A DNA stretch of 64,000 nt, taken from the NCBI RefSeq assembly GCF_014698835.1, contig NZ_JACJTU010000007.1, positions 62,001-126,000 on the forward strand, given 5' to 3'. The translations under genes and the position numbers were made by a program. This stretch comes from Nostoc paludosum FACHB-159. GTDB lineage: Bacteria > Cyanobacteriota > Cyanobacteriia > Cyanobacteriales > Nostocaceae. Of this stretch, positions 1-9,773 are shown piece by piece; position 1 is the stretch's first letter, and each line of letters opens with the position of its first letter. The notes under the pieces were generated by a model. It was not told the origin of the DNA. It did no database searches and worked only from the letters and a program-made list of their open reading frames with translations.

Positions 1-30
1 TATAAAAACAAATTCAGAAATATATTAAAA

Positions 31-1437
31 TCAATTCATACCTTGCAAGAAAGTAGGCGTTCTTGTTTCTCCTGCGCTCTCCATATCCTCTGCTGCTTTT
101 TGACGGCGACTACGTATAACCATTTTCACACCACTTGCAGGAGAGCAAATCAAACCTGCAAATTTTGGACGTTCTGGGCGCTTACTGACTAACTCTAATT
201 CATAGCCTGAGAGAATCGTTGCTAATATAAGTTTCATTTCAAATAGGGCAAAATTTGCACCAATACAGACACGAGAGCCACCGCCAAATGGCAGAAATTC
301 ATAAGGAGAAAATTGTTTTTCTAAAAAGCGTTCTGGCTGAAATTCTTTTGGATTTGGATATAAATCTTTACGTTGATGGGTCGAATAAATATTACCAATA
401 AGTATCGTACCTGGATGCAGTTCGTAACCCATTATTTCAACGGTCGATTCTACTAACCTGGGAAATGTAAACAATTGAGTCGGGTAAATCCGCAAAACTT
501 CATTACACACAGCACTTAAATATGGTAGTGCAACAATGCTCATTGGGTCTGGATTTGGGCCAAGATTGTCAAGTTCTGCTAATAATTTTTCTCTAACACT
601 TTTTAAACGATGAATCCAATATAAAGCCCAACTAATACCAGTTCCAGAAGCATCACCGGATGCAAATATAGGTGATATTAAAAGGTCACGTACTTCTTCA
701 TTGCTTAATGCTTCACCTGTTTCATCACGAGCTAATATTAAATCGCTAAGTATATCAGTACGTGAAAAATCTGCTTGCTGCCGACGTTCTTCAACCTCAG
801 TCGATAGTAATTGAAAAAGTTCTCGCCGCAGGTGAAGAAGGTATCCATGTGGACTCCATCGACCTAAATCTTTTTCTCCAAAAAGCTTGCTAATAATTTT
901 AACTATAAGAGACTGGCGATCGAGTTTAAGCAAAGATGCAAATAAATCTTTTATTTTGTTGTAACGTTCTCCTTCATTTAAACTAATTACCCGCTCTATA
1001 CCCACTTTAAAAGTAATATCTTCAATGACCGGGTATGCAACAAAAGGTTTTCCAATTACTTGTTTATTCATCATCTTTTCTGTGAGTTCGCAAATACCTC
1101 GCCCGCAGGCTTGCATCCGCGCTCCATGAAAAGCTTGCATTAAAAGTTTACGGCGATTTTTGTGAATTAAACCATCAAGTTGTAGAACTCCTTGATTTCC
1201 TGTGATAAAAGCAAAATCTTCATTTAATGCACCCTTAGCTATAATTTCTTTAGTATTTGTAAAAACTTCTTTTATACCTAAAGGATTGCTGATGTAAACA
1301 ATTGGTGTAGAACCAGACATGATAGTGACTATATCACCATAACGTTGGGAAATAGCATCCAAATAGTCAAAAGGATTAGACTCAAATTGTAAACCTAACA
1401 GCCAAAATGGTGTTTTCGGCCCTGGGGGTAGTTTCAT
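31..1437 (-). CDS. Cytochrome P450, probable late tailoring oxidase
   Basis: This is a 468-residue cytochrome P450, a normal length for a bacterial soluble P450. The haem-binding loop FGGGSRVCIG lies near residue 390 and the ExxR motif (EVLR) near residue 309. The I-helix motif near residue 262 reads FASGDASGTG where related enzymes usually read FAGHETT, so the usual acid-alcohol pair becomes Asp-Ala-Ser and the conserved Thr is missing. It probably hydroxylates or desaturates the assembled peptide-polyketide; its substrate cannot be read from sequence. The ATG overlaps the TGA stop of the upstream thioesterase NRPS by one base, so translation is likely coupled. It is the last gene of the cluster in this window. 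Family assignment is secure; the role is inferred from position. Confidence 0.93.
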   Translation of the reverse strand: MKLPPGPKTPFWLLGLQFESNPFDYLDAISQRYGDIVTIMSGSTPIVYISNPLGIKEVFTNTKEIIAKGALNEDFAFITGNQGVLQLDGLIHKNRRKLLMQAFHGARMQACGRGICELTEKMMNKQVIGKPFVAYPVIEDITFKVGIERVISLNEGERYNKIKDLFASLLKLDRQSLIVKIISKLFGEKDLGRWSPHGYLLHLRRELFQLLSTEVEERRQQADFSRTDILSDLILARDETGEALSNEEVRDLLISPIFASGDASGTGISWALYWIHRLKSVREKLLAELDNLGPNPDPMSIVALPYLSAVCNEVLRIYPTQLFTFPRLVESTVEIMGYELHPGTILIGNIYSTHQRKDLYPNPKEFQPERFLEKQFSPYEFLPFGGGSRVCIGANFALFEMKLILATILSGYELELVSKRPERPKFAGLICSPASGVKMVIRSRRQKAAEDMESAGETRTPTFLQGMN

Positions 1438-4400
1438 CAGTTGGTTTTACTCCCATTATTTAAGTTTGGCACAGCATTATCAATACAAACTCTCAGAGTT
1501 TTAGCTAATTCTTGAATATGAGGTTCAACAAAAATTGAAAAATGATCCCCAGGAACTTCTATAACTTTAATAGGTTGGCTAGAACATTTACCCCAACCTA
1601 GTAAGGGATCATCAGTATGAAATTCCGGGCTTTCAAAATCATGAATAATCTCTTCCTTAGCTCTAAATAGAGTCATGGGGTGAGGATAAACGAGTGGTAC
1701 ATAATCTCGCATTGCTTGGACATGAACTTTGAAGAGTTTGTAATAACGAATAAAATCTTTAATCTCTGTATCAGTAAAGATGAAGTTTGCTTTTTGATTA
1801 ATCAAATCAAGTTGCTCGTTGAGTGATAAATCTCGCAATTCTTCAAAAGAAACTGAAAAATCTATATTATTATCAGTTTTGATTGATTCAGCCATGCGGA
1901 GCAAAAATTTGGCATCATCATCTTTTGTAGATTCAATGCGTGTTTCTGAAAGTATGGCATCGATTACAACTAATAAATCTACTCTTTCACCCTGTCTTTG
2001 TAATTGCTGTGCCACCTCAAAAGCAAGTACCCCACCGTAACAATGACCACCTATAAGATAAGGGCCATTTGGCTGTATTTTACGAATTTCTTGTAGGTAG
2101 TAACTTGCTGCTTTTTCTACTGAAATAATTTCAGGTTCCTCTGCATCAGGGTTGTGTTCCAAAGCATAAAATGGATAATCTTCACCGAGCCTTCGGGATA
2201 AATTAATATAATGATTAATACCTCCACCAGCGCCATGTATACAAAAGAAAGGTAGCTTGGAATCAGAAGAATTAATAGCTACCACAGGAGAATTAGAACT
2301 CTCGCGGAATGGCTGACTAACAATTGCAGCTAGTTTCTCAATTGTCGGATTTTCAAAAAGAGTAGATAAGCTAAGATTATGACCAAATCTATCTTGAATT
2401 TGAGCCATTAAGCGTACAGCTAAAAATGAATGACCACCCAAGTTAAAGAAGTTATCTGTTACCCCGATAGAGCTAGTCTTCAGGAGATTTTCCCAGAGTT
2501 TTACTAATGATAATTCTGTAAAATTGCGAGGAGCAATTAAAGTTTTAGCAGTATTTAGTCGAATAATTTCATCAGTAGGAAGAGAACGCTTATCTACTTT
2601 GCCATTAGGCGTAAGTGGTAGTGCATCTAATACCACAAAAGCAGACGGTAGCATATAATTAGGTAATTTTTGTTGTAGATATGGCAACAGTTGTGTATCT
2701 ATATGCTGTTTATCTGTGACCACATAAGCAATCAAACGTTGATTTTCTTTAGCATCATTAACGGCAATTACAACAGAATCTTGCACATCTGGATGTTGTG
2801 TAATCACAGTGGCAATTTCACCCAATTCTACTCGAAAGCCTCTGATTTTTATTTGTTCATCATCACGACCCAAGTATTCAAGATTACCATCAGATAAATA
2901 ACGCACTAAATCGCCTGTTTTGTAAAGCTTTGTTCCGTGAATAAAGGGGTTATCGATAAATCGTTCTTGAGTTAATTCTGGGCGATGTAAATATCCCTTC
3001 GCTAAGCCTTCACCACCAATATAAAGTTCGCCTAGAACTCCTAGAGGTGTTGGTTGTAAATTGCGATTTAATACATAAGCTTGAGTATTATTGATAGGAC
3101 GACCGATAGGGACGGTGTTTGCTTGGTCTTGTAATAAACTGGTGTCGTAGTAAGTGGCGTTAGCGGAAACTTCGGACGAACCGTAAAGGTTGATTAATTT
3201 TGCGAATGGCATTAATTCTCGGAAAGTTTTAGCCAAGTTAATGGATAGTGCTTCGCCGCTAGTTATCCAGAGTTTTAGTTGCGATAATTTCTGGGTCAGA
3301 TGATGATAATTATCTAGAAGTAAACGTAGTAATGAGGGTACAAGTATAAGACGAGTAACTTTGTGATGCGCTAAAGCTTCTATAAATAACTGCGGGTCTA
3401 GTAAAGTTGCATTGCTAATAATGACTGTAGGAATTCCTTGAAGTAAAGGAGAAAAAATTTCCCAAACAGAATCTACGAAACTAATAGCTGTTTTTTGACA
3501 ACAAACTTCTTCTGGGCTAAAGGGATAAGTTTTCCATAGCCAGTGTAAGCCATTCACTGTACCGCGATGAGTGCCAAGAACGCCTTTTGGTGTTCCGGTT
3601 GAACCAGAAGTATAGATGATATATGCGACATGTTCGGGTTTTGAAATGTTAATGGGGGTTTCTAGATTTTGTTGAGCAATTTCATCTTTTTGGATATCCA
3701 GACAAACGATTTTAGACGATGATAATGATAGTTTTTCTAATATTTTTTGTTGAGTAATTAATATCGATGCTTGAGAATCTAAGAGCATAAAATTTAAACG
3801 CTCAACTGGATAACTTGGATCTAGAGGAATATATGTACCACCAGTTTTGAGGATGGCTAAAATTCCCACTACCATGTTTATTGAACGTTCGAGACATATA
3901 GCAACTAAAGTTTCTTTTGTTACACCATGTTTTTGTAAATAATTTGCAAGTTGATTAGCTTGATGATTAAGTTGACTATAAGTTAGTTTTTCAGACTCAT
4001 GAATTAATGCTAGAGAATCAGGGGTTAGTTCAACTTGCTGTTCAAATAGTTGGTTGAGGGATAATTTTTTATATTCTCCACTAGTTTGATTAAAATTAAA
4101 TAATAGTTGCTCTTGTTCAGCAGCAGTTAGTAGCGATAATTCACAGATACGTTGCTCTGGATTAGCAAGGATATTTTCTAATAAAGTTTGGTAGTTATTG
4201 ATAAATTGGCTAATAGTTGTTGCATCAAAAATATCTGTATTGTACTCCAAGCACCCTGTTAACCCCTCTTGGGACTCAAACATAGAAAGAAAAATATCTA
4301 GTTGAGATGTACCGCTATCAAAGTCTAAAGTACGCAAGGTTAATCCGGATACTTCTTGCACGTTTGTTGGAGTATTTTGTAGAACGAACATGACTTCATA

Positions 4401-5546
4401 AAGTGGATTTCGACTTAAGTCGCGTTCGGGTTGCAATTCTTCTACAATCATCTCAAAAGGTAAATCTTGATGTGCATAAGCATCAAGAGTCACCTGACGA
4501 ACTCGGTGTAAAAGTTCGCGAAAGGTGGGGTTACCAGTGAGGTTATTACGCAAAACTAAAGTATTAACAAATAAACCCAACATCCCTTCTAATTCGGCTC
4601 GGTTGCGGTTGGCAATTGGAGAGCCAATTAAGATATCTTCTTGGTGGGTGTAACGATATAGTAATATGTTAAAAGCTGCCAGCAAGCTCATAAATAAAGT
4701 GGCATCTTCTTGCTTGCTTAATTGTTTGAGTGCATTAGTTAATGTTGTGGAGAATGTAAAATATTGCTTGGCACCTGCAAAAGTTGTGACGCTAGGTCGC
4801 GGACGGTCTGCGGGTAGTTGGAGTACAGGAAGTTCGCCGCTTAGCTGTTGCTTCCAGTATTTTAACTTGGTTGCGAGGAATTCTCCTTGAATGCGATCGC
4901 GTTGCCAAATTGCGAAATCTGCATACTGAATTGGGAGTTCGGGTAAGGGAGAAGGTTGATTTGTCGAGAAAGCTGCATACAAGGTTGACAACTCGCGCAA
5001 AAACACACCACAAGACCATCCATCGGTGATAATGTGATGCATGGTCACAAGCAAAACGTGTTCTTCTTGATTTAAACGTAGTAAAGTTGCTCTGACTAAA
5101 AGTCCTTTAGCTAAATTAAAGGGTTTTGTTGCTTCTTTAGCTACAAGCTGTTTAACTTCAGATTCCCAATTTTCATTGGATAAATGCTCAAGATGAATGA
5201 TGGGTAAATCCCAAGTTAAATCAGGTGCAATTTCCTGTACTGGCTCTCCATTTATAAGTTTAAATGTTGTACGCCAAATTTCGTGACGCTTGAGGATTGC
5301 ATTTAGACTTTGCCCAAGGGCGGTAATATTTAGCTGTCCTTTGATATGAAATGCAATAGGAATATTGTAGAAGGAACTCCCGTGGTAAAGTTGGTCAATA
5401 AACCATAGTCTTTGTTGGGAGAAAGATAAGGGAATATTGTTAGATATTTGGCGTTTGGGAATAGTATCAGCTTTAAATTTACCTCCTTTCCATTTTTCTA
5501 AGAGGGCTTTTTTAGCTGGTGATAAATTAGAACTATGTTTATCCAT
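1437..5546 (-). CDS. NRPS-5: C-A-PCP-TE terminal module, beta-alanine-like code
   Basis: This 1369-residue protein closes the assembly line. The order is docking helix (LSPAKKALLEKW, residues 9-20), LCL-type condensation domain (HHIITDG near 169), adenylation domain (YTSGSTG near 645), carrier (GGHSF near 1034) and thioesterase. The residue usually fixed as Asp at the A4 core is Val; my alignment to GrsA gives the specificity code V-D-W-I-I-S-L-A-N-K. This is close to the beta-alanine code VDWVISLADK as I recall it. A PLP decarboxylase in the same cluster could supply beta-alanine. The thioesterase nucleophile motif is GHCYGG near 1167, so Cys replaces the usual Ser; a downstream GDHFSIF motif supplies the His. 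The enzyme would add the last residue and release the product by hydrolysis or cyclisation. Its N-terminal helix suits the LSQEEVEALL tail of PKS-5. Confidence 0.92.
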   Translation of the reverse strand: MDKHSSNLSPAKKALLEKWKGGKFKADTIPKRQISNNIPLSFSQQRLWFIDQLYHGSSFYNIPIAFHIKGQLNITALGQSLNAILKRHEIWRTTFKLINGEPVQEIAPDLTWDLPIIHLEHLSNENWESEVKQLVAKEATKPFNLAKGLLVRATLLRLNQEEHVLLVTMHHIITDGWSCGVFLRELSTLYAAFSTNQPSPLPELPIQYADFAIWQRDRIQGEFLATKLKYWKQQLSGELPVLQLPADRPRPSVTTFAGAKQYFTFSTTLTNALKQLSKQEDATLFMSLLAAFNILLYRYTHQEDILIGSPIANRNRAELEGMLGLFVNTLVLRNNLTGNPTFRELLHRVRQVTLDAYAHQDLPFEMIVEELQPERDLSRNPLYEVMFVLQNTPTNVQEVSGLTLRTLDFDSGTSQLDIFLSMFESQEGLTGCLEYNTDIFDATTISQFINNYQTLLENILANPEQRICELSLLTAAEQEQLLFNFNQTSGEYKKLSLNQLFEQQVELTPDSLALIHESEKLTYSQLNHQANQLANYLQKHGVTKETLVAICLERSINMVVGILAILKTGGTYIPLDPSYPVERLNFMLLDSQASILITQQKILEKLSLSSSKIVCLDIQKDEIAQQNLETPINISKPEHVAYIIYTSGSTGTPKGVLGTHRGTVNGLHWLWKTYPFSPEEVCCQKTAISFVDSVWEIFSPLLQGIPTVIISNATLLDPQLFIEALAHHKVTRLILVPSLLRLLLDNYHHLTQKLSQLKLWITSGEALSINLAKTFRELMPFAKLINLYGSSEVSANATYYDTSLLQDQANTVPIGRPINNTQAYVLNRNLQPTPLGVLGELYIGGEGLAKGYLHRPELTQERFIDNPFIHGTKLYKTGDLVRYLSDGNLEYLGRDDEQIKIRGFRVELGEIATVITQHPDVQDSVVIAVNDAKENQRLIAYVVTDKQHIDTQLLPYLQQKLPNYMLPSAFVVLDALPLTPNGKVDKRSLPTDEIIRLNTAKTLIAPRNFTELSLVKLWENLLKTSSIGVTDNFFNLGGHSFLAVRLMAQIQDRFGHNLSLSTLFENPTIEKLAAIVSQPFRESSNSPVVAINSSDSKLPFFCIHGAGGGINHYINLSRRLGEDYPFYALEHNPDAEEPEIISVEKAASYYLQEIRKIQPNGPYLIGGHCYGGVLAFEVAQQLQRQGERVDLLVVIDAILSETRIESTKDDDAKFLLRMAESIKTDNNIDFSVSFEELRDLSLNEQLDLINQKANFIFTDTEIKDFIRYYKLFKVHVQAMRDYVPLVYPHPMTLFRAKEEIIHDFESPEFHTDDPLLGWGKCSSQPIKVIEVPGDHFSIFVEPHIQELAKTLRVCIDNAVPNLNNGSKTN

Positions 5547-5584
5547 TGGTAATATTTAATGAAAGCTAAAAGATATTTAATTGC

Positions 5585-5612
5585 ACGCAGAGACGCGGAG
5601 GCGCAGAGAGGG
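5585..5612. repeat. Dispersed cgcagag-type intergenic repeat
   Basis: The gap between NRPS-5 and the methyltransferase contains several near-copies of cgcagag/gcggag. The same family appears near 6469, 14151, 24734 and 35120. It is non-coding and typical of filamentous cyanobacterial intergenic DNA. Confidence 0.6.
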
Positions 5613-5631
5613 GGAGAGGAGAAATTTTTTT

Positions 5632-5659
5632 CCCCACTCCCTACTCCCTACTTCCGACT
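5632..5659. repeat. Heptamer tandem repeat (C-rich) overlapping the methyltransferase 3' end
   Basis: Four consecutive heptamers read CCCCACT, CCCTACT, CCCTACT and TCCGACT. They resemble the short tandemly repeated heptamers of Nostocales. The array runs into the last codons of the methyltransferase and includes its stop codon. Confidence 0.6.
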
Positions 5660-6421
5660 CCCTGTATTAAGAGAGGCTTTTTGACAAACAAAGCAAGCTA
5701 TATCTTCGCTTTCTCCAAAGTCTCTGGTGTTATAGTAATTAAATTCTGTAAAGCCAGCATCTTTTAAGGCGAACTGAACTTCTTCTAGAAAGTGATCTTT
5801 TCTTAACCAAACGGTGTCTGAACGCTGCCAATTTTTATCTATTAATTCAAATCCTGTTACTTTGATTTCCCACATCCTTTCTTCTGGTTTGTAATAAAAT
5901 AATTCTATTAATGAGCATTTATCATTGATGTTGATAATATTAAAATTGTTTTTCTGAGCAGCTTCATGTAACCAGTCTGTTATTGGTATGTTGAACACAA
6001 ACACTCCACCATCTTTAAGTGCAGCATATATGTTTTTAAATACTGTTTTTAAGTCTTCATTATTTTGGATAAAATGCAGAACATCGTTTGCCAAAGCTGC
6101 ATCAAAGGTGGGTGGTAAATCAAACTGACGTATATCACTAAGGATAAATTCGCTTTCAGGCGCATTTTTTCTAGCGTAGTTTAGCAGCCCTTGAGAAGCA
6201 TCTATCCCAGTAACTTTATAGCCTCTAATGTTGAGTTGTTGTGCTAAATATCCAGAACCGCAGCCAAGTTCAAGAATGTGGGTTCCCGCAGGAAGTTGTG
6301 ATAATAATATTTGGTCTAAAGCAGGGATTATACCTTTTGCTAAATCTTCGGGTGTGTTCTTGAATTCGTTCTGCAAGCGAGCGATGGGTTCATAGTTAGG
6401 AAGAGTGTTTAGTAAAGACAT
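5648..6421 (-). CDS. Class I SAM-dependent methyltransferase
   Basis: This 257-residue protein has the SAM-binding motif I ILELGCGSGY near residue 50, an acidic residue in GIDAS after beta-2, and a motif around ALANDVLHF typical of the Methyltransf_11/25 group. It has no carrier or NRPS domain, so it acts as a free enzyme. It could O- or N-methylate a cluster intermediate or the finished product, for example a hydroxyl left by a ketoreductase; the acceptor atom cannot be deduced. It sits between PKS-5 and the terminal NRPS on the same strand. Its last few codons and stop lie inside a heptamer repeat array, so the C-terminus may have been altered by repeat expansion. Family call is firm, substrate unknown. 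Confidence 0.88.
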   Translation of the reverse strand: MSLLNTLPNYEPIARLQNEFKNTPEDLAKGIIPALDQILLSQLPAGTHILELGCGSGYLAQQLNIRGYKVTGIDASQGLLNYARKNAPESEFILSDIRQFDLPPTFDAALANDVLHFIQNNEDLKTVFKNIYAALKDGGVFVFNIPITDWLHEAAQKNNFNIININDKCSLIELFYYKPEERMWEIKVTGFELIDKNWQRSDTVWLRKDHFLEEVQFALKDAGFTEFNYYNTRDFGESEDIACFVCQKASLNTGSRK

Positions 6422-6468
6422 AGACTATTTTTTCTGTTGGTGAATGAAGGTTTATAATCAAAAAACTA

Positions 6469-6494
6469 ACCGCAGAGATCCAGAGGACACGGAG
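6469..6494. repeat. Dispersed cgcagag-type intergenic repeat
   Basis: A short copy of the repeat family seen at 5585, 14151, 24734 and 35120 lies in the 88-bp gap between PKS-5 and the methyltransferase gene. Confidence 0.5.
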
Positions 6495-6509
6495 AAAAAA
6501 GATAAAGAT

Positions 6510-9500
6510 TTATTTGTTACCTAAAAGAGCTTCTACTTCTTCTTGAGATAATTCTTCTATTTTTTCTAACAAAAGTTCTTCTATCATTTCTGCTTGTTTG
6601 ACTGGGATCGTGGCTTGTGATAAAAGGTCGCGCAGTGGTAAATCTATAGGAAATTTTGCCCGCAATCGAGAAACCAATTGAGTTGCAATGAGGGAGTCTC
6701 CTCCTAATTCATAAAAGTTGTCATAAATACCAACTTCTGTAATTCCAAGTACCTCTTGCCAGATTTCTGTAATTTGTTTCTCTAATTCATTTGTAGGAGC
6801 AAAATAAGAATTACTCAGTTGTGGTCTAGAATAGCGTGGGGATGAATCTAATTGGTTATCAGAGTTTGAATTTGCTAAATAATCAAGGTGAAATACATAG
6901 TTTTGCCTACCTTGATTGTCTACTGTAGAAACAACAATTTGAGTTGGTTGTTCTAGAGATAATATTTTTTGAAATACTTCTATAGCTTCTGTTGGAGTAA
7001 CGCCTAATTCTATTTTGCCTACTTGTTCTAAGGATTTTGGCTCTTGGGTGAAATCTAATGTTGCTAATTTAGTATTTAAAGAAGTCTGTGAAGATTTAGC
7101 ATCAATCCAGTATCTTTGTCGTTCAAAGGGATAGGTTGGCAAAGGTAAACGATGACGCTCTTCGTGGGCATAAAATCCTGGCCAATTTATATCTACGCCA
7201 AAAAGCCACAATTTACCTAATGTTTGTAATAAAAAGTTCACATCAGATTTTTGCTCTTGCACATGAGGTAAAGAAGTCAAGACATTTTGTTTAGCATTAA
7301 TATCTAAATGTTGTTTGGTTAATGTGCTTAAAGTTCTTCCCGAACCGACTTCTAAAAAAACACCTTCAAACTGCTTTAAGAGTTGAGTTATACCATGAGA
7401 AAATTTCACAGTTTGGTGTAAATGTTGGCTCCAATAGTTAGGATTTCTAGCTTGTGTATCTGTAATCCAATTACCAGTTACATTGGAAATAAAGGGTATA
7501 CGTGGTGGATTCAGTTTAATTCTTTGGAACGATCGCCCAAATTCCTCTAAGATTGGCGACATCATTTGAGAATGGAATGCATGGGATGTATGCAATAAAC
7601 GACATTCAATTTCTTGAGATGATAATTGATTTTCCAGCGTGGCGATCGCTTCTTTTGTTCCAGAGACTACGCATGAAGTGTGGCTGTTAATGGCTGCGAT
7701 TTCTACAGAGTTGGAAATTAGCGTTCGCACTTCTTTTTCACCAAGCCTAATTGCTAGCATACTCCCTGGGGGTAACTGTTGCATCAGTTGTCCCCTTTTT
7801 GCCACGATGAATAGCACATCTTCAAGAGAAAATACACCTGCGATGGCAGCTGCAACATATTCGCCAATGCTGTGACCAATCATCGCCGCAGGTTGCACAC
7901 CCCATGACATCAATAACTTAGCCAAAGCATACTCAATTACAAATAATGCTGGCTGGGTGAAGGCTGTTTGTTGCAGTTTTTGGTTAGCGACGCTAATTTC
8001 TTCTAATTTTGGAAACAGCAAATTACGAATATCAAGACCGAGGTGGGGTTGCAAAATCTCGGCGCAAATATCTACATGTCTGCGAAATGTTGGTTCGACT
8101 TCGTAGAGTTCCCGACCCATGTTTGCATATTGCGACCCCTGTCCAGAAAACATGAAAATGACAGGTTGTTCTCTATGCTCTTGATATACAGTAAAAGTCC
8201 GTTCTTGCTGCTGTGTTTTTAATACAGTGACAGCATCTTCAACATTTTGGCACACCAAAATTCGGCGATGGTTGAAAGCTCTACGACCAACTTGTAAAGT
8301 ATGAGCGACATTAGCTAAGTTTACTTCTGAATTTTGTTTAAAATATGCTAATAAATTTTCAGTTGCAGTTTCTAAGGCTGTGCTAGTTTTAGCTGATAAT
8401 AATATTAATTGCCAAGGCCTAGATTTATCAGAATACGTAACTTCCGGTGCTTCTTCTAGAATTACGTGGGCATTAGTTCCACCAAAACCTAAGGAACTAA
8501 TTCCTGCTCTGCGAGGAGTATTGTTAGTTTTCCAATCAGTCAGTTTAGTATTAACGTAAAAAGGGCTATTCTCAAAATCAATCTCTGGATTTGGAACTTC
8601 AAAATTGATGCTAGGAGGAATTTTTTTATATTTTAATGCTTGTACAGTTTTGATTAAGCTTGCTATACCAGCAGCTATATCTAAATGTCCGATATTTGGT
8701 TTGACTGAACCGATAGCACAGAAGCCACTTCTTGGTGTAAAAGCACGAAAAGCCTTAGTCAACGCTGCAATTTCTACGGGATCTCCAGCAGCCGTTCCAG
8801 TTCCATGAGTTTCTATATAAGAAATAGCATCAGCATCTATTCCAGCACTTGCTAAAGCTTCCACAATAACTTCAGCCTGACCGTTTACACTAGGTGCAGT
8901 ATAACTAACTTTTAAAGAGCCATCATTATTAATTGCTGAACCTTTAACTACCGCATGAATATAATCTCTATCCGCTATGGCATCTTGTAATCTTTTTAAT
9001 ACAACTATTCCCAGTCCACTGCCAAAAACAGTACCCTGTGCTTTAGCATCAAAGGCTCTACAATGACCATCAGGAGATAAAATTCCATCCTGTTCATAGT
9101 AATAACCGGACTTTTGGGGAACGATAATTGTAACTCCACCAGCTAATGCAATATCACACTCTCGATCGAGCAGACTTTTACAGGCTAAGTGTAACGCAAC
9201 TAATGAAGTAGAGCAGTAAGTTTGGACTCCTATACTTGGCCCTTTTAAGTTTAATTTATATGAAACATTTGTGGTTAAAAAATCTTTATTAAAAGTATAG
9301 TTGTTAGAAATAACTCTGGAATTAACATTATTATATATATTATTAAAAAAGTAAGTATTTGTGCTGACACCACCATAAACTCCAATCAAACCATTGTATG
9401 TTTCTGGGTCGTATCCAGCGTTTTCAAGAGCTTCCCAAGCACATTCTATAAATAGGCGATGTTGGGGGTCAATTAATTCGGCTTCTTTTGGACTGTAGCC

Positions 9501-9740
9501 AAAGAATCTGGCATCAAAATGTTCGATATCTGGTAGTATAGGCGCTGCTTTAATATAATTTGGGTCGTTTAAGACTTCCACTGCCAAATTTAAATCTGCT
9601 AGGTCACCATCGGATAAAAATGAAATAGACTCAACTTTATTTTGGATATTTTGCCAAAATTCCTCGATATTGTTGGCACCAGGGAAACGACCGGACATTC
9701 CCACGATTGCTATATCTAGATTTACTGTTGATTCTTCCAT
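6510..9740 (-). CDS. PKS-5: KS-AT-ACP module without ketoreductase
   Basis: This 1076-residue type I PKS module has a ketosynthase (active Cys near 176 in TYCSTS; His motifs ETHGTGT and NIGHLD), an acyltransferase (GHSIGE near 620; HAFH motif, which indicates malonyl-CoA) and an ACP (GGDSL near 1008). No NADPH-binding GGLGGIG motif is present. The AT-ACP linker around residues 915-950 (EAIEVFQKIL, then QIVVST) resembles the tail that follows the ketoreductase in the sister modules (GVDVFHRIL, then QVVIST). A ketoreductase therefore appears to have been deleted, and this extension should leave a beta-ketone. The C-terminal LSQEEVEALL helix is a docking tail that fits NRPS-5. The KS motif TYC rather than TAC is mildly unusual, but all catalytic residues are present. 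Confidence 0.93.
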   Translation of the reverse strand: MEESTVNLDIAIVGMSGRFPGANNIEEFWQNIQNKVESISFLSDGDLADLNLAVEVLNDPNYIKAAPILPDIEHFDARFFGYSPKEAELIDPQHRLFIECAWEALENAGYDPETYNGLIGVYGGVSTNTYFFNNIYNNVNSRVISNNYTFNKDFLTTNVSYKLNLKGPSIGVQTYCSTSLVALHLACKSLLDRECDIALAGGVTIIVPQKSGYYYEQDGILSPDGHCRAFDAKAQGTVFGSGLGIVVLKRLQDAIADRDYIHAVVKGSAINNDGSLKVSYTAPSVNGQAEVIVEALASAGIDADAISYIETHGTGTAAGDPVEIAALTKAFRAFTPRSGFCAIGSVKPNIGHLDIAAGIASLIKTVQALKYKKIPPSINFEVPNPEIDFENSPFYVNTKLTDWKTNNTPRRAGISSLGFGGTNAHVILEEAPEVTYSDKSRPWQLILLSAKTSTALETATENLLAYFKQNSEVNLANVAHTLQVGRRAFNHRRILVCQNVEDAVTVLKTQQQERTFTVYQEHREQPVIFMFSGQGSQYANMGRELYEVEPTFRRHVDICAEILQPHLGLDIRNLLFPKLEEISVANQKLQQTAFTQPALFVIEYALAKLLMSWGVQPAAMIGHSIGEYVAAAIAGVFSLEDVLFIVAKRGQLMQQLPPGSMLAIRLGEKEVRTLISNSVEIAAINSHTSCVVSGTKEAIATLENQLSSQEIECRLLHTSHAFHSQMMSPILEEFGRSFQRIKLNPPRIPFISNVTGNWITDTQARNPNYWSQHLHQTVKFSHGITQLLKQFEGVFLEVGSGRTLSTLTKQHLDINAKQNVLTSLPHVQEQKSDVNFLLQTLGKLWLFGVDINWPGFYAHEERHRLPLPTYPFERQRYWIDAKSSQTSLNTKLATLDFTQEPKSLEQVGKIELGVTPTEAIEVFQKILSLEQPTQIVVSTVDNQGRQNYVFHLDYLANSNSDNQLDSSPRYSRPQLSNSYFAPTNELEKQITEIWQEVLGITEVGIYDNFYELGGDSLIATQLVSRLRAKFPIDLPLRDLLSQATIPVKQAEMIEELLLEKIEELSQEEVEALLGNK

Positions 9741-9773
9741 GACTTTATTAACCAGATAAATTAATTTTGTGTT

